Positions 6,525-7,810 of a stretch of DNA of 7,810 nucleotides are shown piece by piece. The stretch lies in contig JAWVZB010000130.1 in the NCBI GenBank assembly GCA_033722375.1, forward strand, positions 1 through 7,810, read 5' to 3'. Position 1 is the stretch's first letter; the number at the start of each line of letters is the position of its first letter. The translations under genes were made by a program, and so were the position numbers. The DNA is from JAWVZB01 sp033722375 (lineage in GTDB: Bacteria; Actinomycetota; Nitriliruptoria; Nitriliruptorales; Nitriliruptoraceae). Below the pieces are notes generated by a model. That model made no database searches, was not told where the DNA came from, and saw only the letters and a list, made by a program, of their open reading frames with translations.

Positions 6525-7052
6525 GTGCCCACGCTTCACACCTCCCCACACCGGACCGCCGGCGACCCGACGCACAGGGACCGGCCGAACGTCGCCGACG
6601 GGCGCGACGACGCCGAACTGCGGCGCCACGCGCTCGCGGAGCGCCTGCTCAGCGACGTCATCGGCCTCGAGTGGTCGAAGGTCCACCGCGAGGCCGAGCG
6701 CTGGGAGCACGTGATCTCGGGCGAGGTCGAGGAGCGCATCGTCGAGCTCCTGTCCGACCCCGGCACCTGCCCACACGGGAACCCGATCCCCTTCTCGAAG
6801 AACCAGCCCGACCAGTCGGACGCGGTCGCGCTGGCGGACGCCCCACTCGGGCTCGTCGAGGTGATCCGCATCGCCGAGGAGCTCGAAGGCGACGAGGCCG
6901 CGATGGTGCAGCTCGAGCAGTGCGGGTTCGTCCCCGGCCGGCTGGCAGAGGTCGTCGGGAAGCGTGACGGCCGGGTCGAGATCGTCGGTGCGGTCGCGGA
7001 CGCCGTCCTGCCGCCCCACGTCGCCGCGCAGACCTACGTCGAGCCGCGCTGA
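6525..7052 (+). CDS. DtxR/IdeR-like metal-sensing protein lacking the DNA-binding domain
   Basis: This 175-aa protein aligns without gaps to the metal-binding/dimerisation domain of DtxR (residues ~30-96) and its C-terminal SH3-like domain (~107-175), but has no winged helix-turn-helix. Full DtxR is about 226 aa with ~73 residues before this region. Here only ~33 precede it, and they are Asp/Arg/Pro-rich with His at 5, 9 and 17. Aligned by eye with a constant offset of 44, the ancillary-site ligands H79, E83 and H98 of DtxR are H35, E39 and H54; E170 is E118 and Q173 is replaced by E121. In the primary site Cys102 is E58, E105 and H106 are E61 and H62, and Met10 has no counterpart. CPHGNPIP (82-89) is the conserved family motif. 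No HTH appears in other frames upstream, so a simple frameshift does not explain it. It may modulate a full-length repressor or sense metal without DNA binding. Confidence 0.85.
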   Translation: MPTLHTSPHRTAGDPTHRDRPNVADGRDDAELRRHALAERLLSDVIGLEWSKVHREAERWEHVISGEVEERIVELLSDPGTCPHGNPIPFSKNQPDQSDAVALADAPLGLVEVIRIAEELEGDEAAMVQLEQCGFVPGRLAEVVGKRDGRVEIVGAVADAVLPPHVAAQTYVEPR

Positions 7053-7090
7053 GCGTCTCCCGACCCGGCGGGGCGCCTCTCGGTCCGGGG

Positions 7091-7096
7091 TATGCT
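7091..7096 (+). promoter_or_regulatory. Predicted -10 box for leaderless transcription of the GroES-like gene
   Basis: TATGCT (TANNNT) is followed by 7 nt and then the ATG at 7104, with no Shine-Dalgarno. The overlapping upstream ATG at 7092 lies inside this box and is therefore unlikely to be the start. Confidence 0.5.
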
Positions 7097-7103
7097 CGCC
7101 CGG

Positions 7104-7436
7104 ATGAGCGCCGACCCCGTTGACTTCCGGCTCTCGGTCGCCGTGACCGGCGACCGGGTCCTCGTCGAGCCGCCCGAGGACGCCGAGCGCCGCACGAAGG
7201 CCGGCATCCTCATCCCCGCGACCGCCAAGTCGGTGGACCGAAAGGGCATCTGGGGCGAGGTGATCGGCGTCGGCCCCCACGTGCGCAACGCCCAGGTCAG
7301 CGACGAGGTGCTCTACCTCCCCGAGGACGCGATCGAGGTGGACATACGCGGCGAGCCCTACCTCATCGTCCGTGAGCGCGACGTCCACGCCGTGGCGTCC
7401 ACCCGGCGGGACGGGGCGACCGGCCTCTACCTCTGA
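7104..7436 (+). CDS. GroES-like co-chaperonin (Cpn10 fold), shortened roof loop
   Basis: This 110-aa protein has the Cpn10 pattern: DRVLVEP (17-23), a mobile-loop region with the hydrophobic tripeptide in KAGILIP (32-38), GEVIGVGP (51-58), and the closing IRGEPYLIVRERDVHAV (81-97). Canonical GroES has about 17 residues between the VG of the fourth element and the VGD that follows the roof hairpin. Here only eight residues (PHVRNAQV) separate VG from SDEVL, so the roof hairpin is largely absent. A ~13-residue tail (ASTRRDGATGLYL) follows the fold. No chaperonin gene follows; the next gene is an E2-type acyltransferase. The ATG at 7104 is preferred over 7092 because a TATGCT box precedes it by 7 nt. 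It may be a specialised paralogue beside a housekeeping groES; partner and substrate are unknown. Confidence 0.82.
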   Translation: MSADPVDFRLSVAVTGDRVLVEPPEDAERRTKAGILIPATAKSVDRKGIWGEVIGVGPHVRNAQVSDEVLYLPEDAIEVDIRGEPYLIVRERDVHAVASTRRDGATGLYL

Positions 7437-7492
7437 CGCCGCAGGTCTGCTTCCCTTGACTTCTTCCGCGTCAGGCCACCCCGACCACGCCC

Positions 7493-7497
7493 GGAGG
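7493..7497 (+). promoter_or_regulatory. Shine-Dalgarno of the E2-like acyltransferase gene
   Basis: GGAGG lies 5 nt before the GTG at 7503 and fixes that start. The 66-bp gap from the GroES-like gene shows no clear terminator. Confidence 0.7.
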
Positions 7498-7502
7498 CAC
7501 CC

Positions 7503-7810
7503 GTGACCGAGGGGAACACGCTCCGCCGCAAACTCGCGATCGCGACCTGGAAGGGACCGCGCGAGGGCAACATCTACGGCCGTATCGAGGTCGACGCCAC
7601 CGAGGCGCAGGCCTACCTCGAACACGTCCGCGAGACCTCCGGCGAACGCGCCACCATCACCCACCTCGTGGGCAAGGCCGTGGCCGAGGCTCTGCGGGTC
7701 GAGCCGAGCCTCAACGGCACGATCCGGTTCGGACGCTTCGTTCCTCACGACTCGGTCGACGTGACCTTCCTCGTGTCGATGCCGGACGGCTCCGACCTCG
7801 GCAAGGCCAA
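7503..7810 (+). CDS. Stand-alone 2-oxoacid dehydrogenase E2 catalytic-domain protein (5' part, runs off the window)
   Basis: The open frame runs from GTG 7503 to the window edge (102 codons visible), with GGAGG 5 nt upstream. The translation begins MTEGNTLRRKLAIATWKGP and continues NIYGRIEVDATEAQAYLEHVR, then ITHLVGKAVAEALRVEPSLNG and VDVTFLVSMPDG. This is the start of the acyltransferase (CAT-like) domain of 2-oxoacid dehydrogenase E2 subunits. It begins at residue ~8, so the lipoyl and peripheral-subunit-binding domains of true E2 proteins are missing. The catalytic HxxxDG motif would lie beyond the window. A protein of this type cannot carry its own lipoyl arm, so it may work with separate lipoylated or CoA-thioester substrates. 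Substrate unknown. Confidence 0.78.
   Translation, partial: MTEGNTLRRKLAIATWKGPREGNIYGRIEVDATEAQAYLEHVRETSGERATITHLVGKAVAEALRVEPSLNGTIRFGRFVPHDSVDVTFLVSMPDGSDLGKA

Noticed and set aside
6499..6714. Possible frameshifted winged-helix domain in the alternative plus frame before the DtxR-like gene
   Set aside because: The translation is Pro/Thr/Arg-rich without helix-turn-helix character, and there are too few codons between the divergent start and the dimerisation domain.
7053..7103. GC-rich partial inverted repeats after the DtxR-like gene as a terminator
   Set aside because: Only a 5-bp CCCGG/CCGGG pairing with a long loop can be formed and there is no T-tract.
7456..7461. TTGACT as a -35 box for the E2-like gene
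   Set aside because: No -10-like hexamer is found at 16-18 bp downstream.
6480..7748. Upstream extension of the ABC ATPase reading frame on the minus strand
   Set aside because: The extension is antisense to the DtxR-like, GroES-like and E2-like genes and has no conserved content. The iron box and -10 element sit at the ATG 6479.

Overview
The window is high-GC, densely coded DNA with GTG starts and ATGA stop/start overlaps. It carries DtxR/IdeR-type operators (consensus TTAGGTTAGSCTAACCTAA) and SD-less genes with a TANNNT box 7 nt before the start codon. Together these point to an actinobacterium. A deep-branching lineage is possible, but the sequence alone does not fix the genus.

Layout, left to right. 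(1) A leftward operon reads NAD-dependent sugar-nucleotide epimerase (1283-2179), then FbpA-type ferric-iron-binding lipoprotein (282-1286), then FbpB-type iron permease (1-298, cut by the window edge). The junctions overlap by 4 and 17 nt. (2) A 165-bp divergent intergenic region holds a 16/19 DtxR/IdeR box (2240-2258). (3) A rightward gene (2345-3961) encodes a UPF0104-type membrane flippase fused to a DPM1-like GT2 glycosyltransferase. (4) A small hairpin sits in the 20-bp convergent gap (3960-3978). (5) A second leftward operon reads FbpC-type ABC ATPase (5361-6479), then FAD-dependent oxidoreductase (3982-5364), with an ATGA overlap. (6) A 45-bp divergent intergenic region holds a second 16/19 DtxR/IdeR box (6480-6498) directly abutting the fbpC start codon. 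(7) Rightward follow a DtxR-like protein that has the metal-binding/dimerisation and SH3-like domains but no winged-helix DNA-binding domain (6525-7052), a divergent GroES-like co-chaperonin (7104-7436), and the start of a stand-alone 2-oxoacid dehydrogenase E2 catalytic-domain protein (7503-7810, cut by the edge).

How it fits together. The ferric-iron importer FbpABC is split between two leftward operons. Each begins at a predicted iron-repressor operator and each also carries a sugar- or envelope-type enzyme (epimerase; FAD oxidoreductase of the protoporphyrinogen-oxidase/UDP-galactopyranose-mutase-like superfamily). The flippase-GT2 fusion faces the first operator. The arrangement suggests that iron uptake and an envelope glycan or polyprenyl-phosphate-sugar activity are switched on together under iron starvation. 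The HTH-less DtxR homologue may sense metal without binding DNA, for example by pairing with a full-length repressor encoded elsewhere. The domain calls, overlaps and operators are read directly from the sequence. The coordinated-glycan model and the anti-repressor idea are inference.
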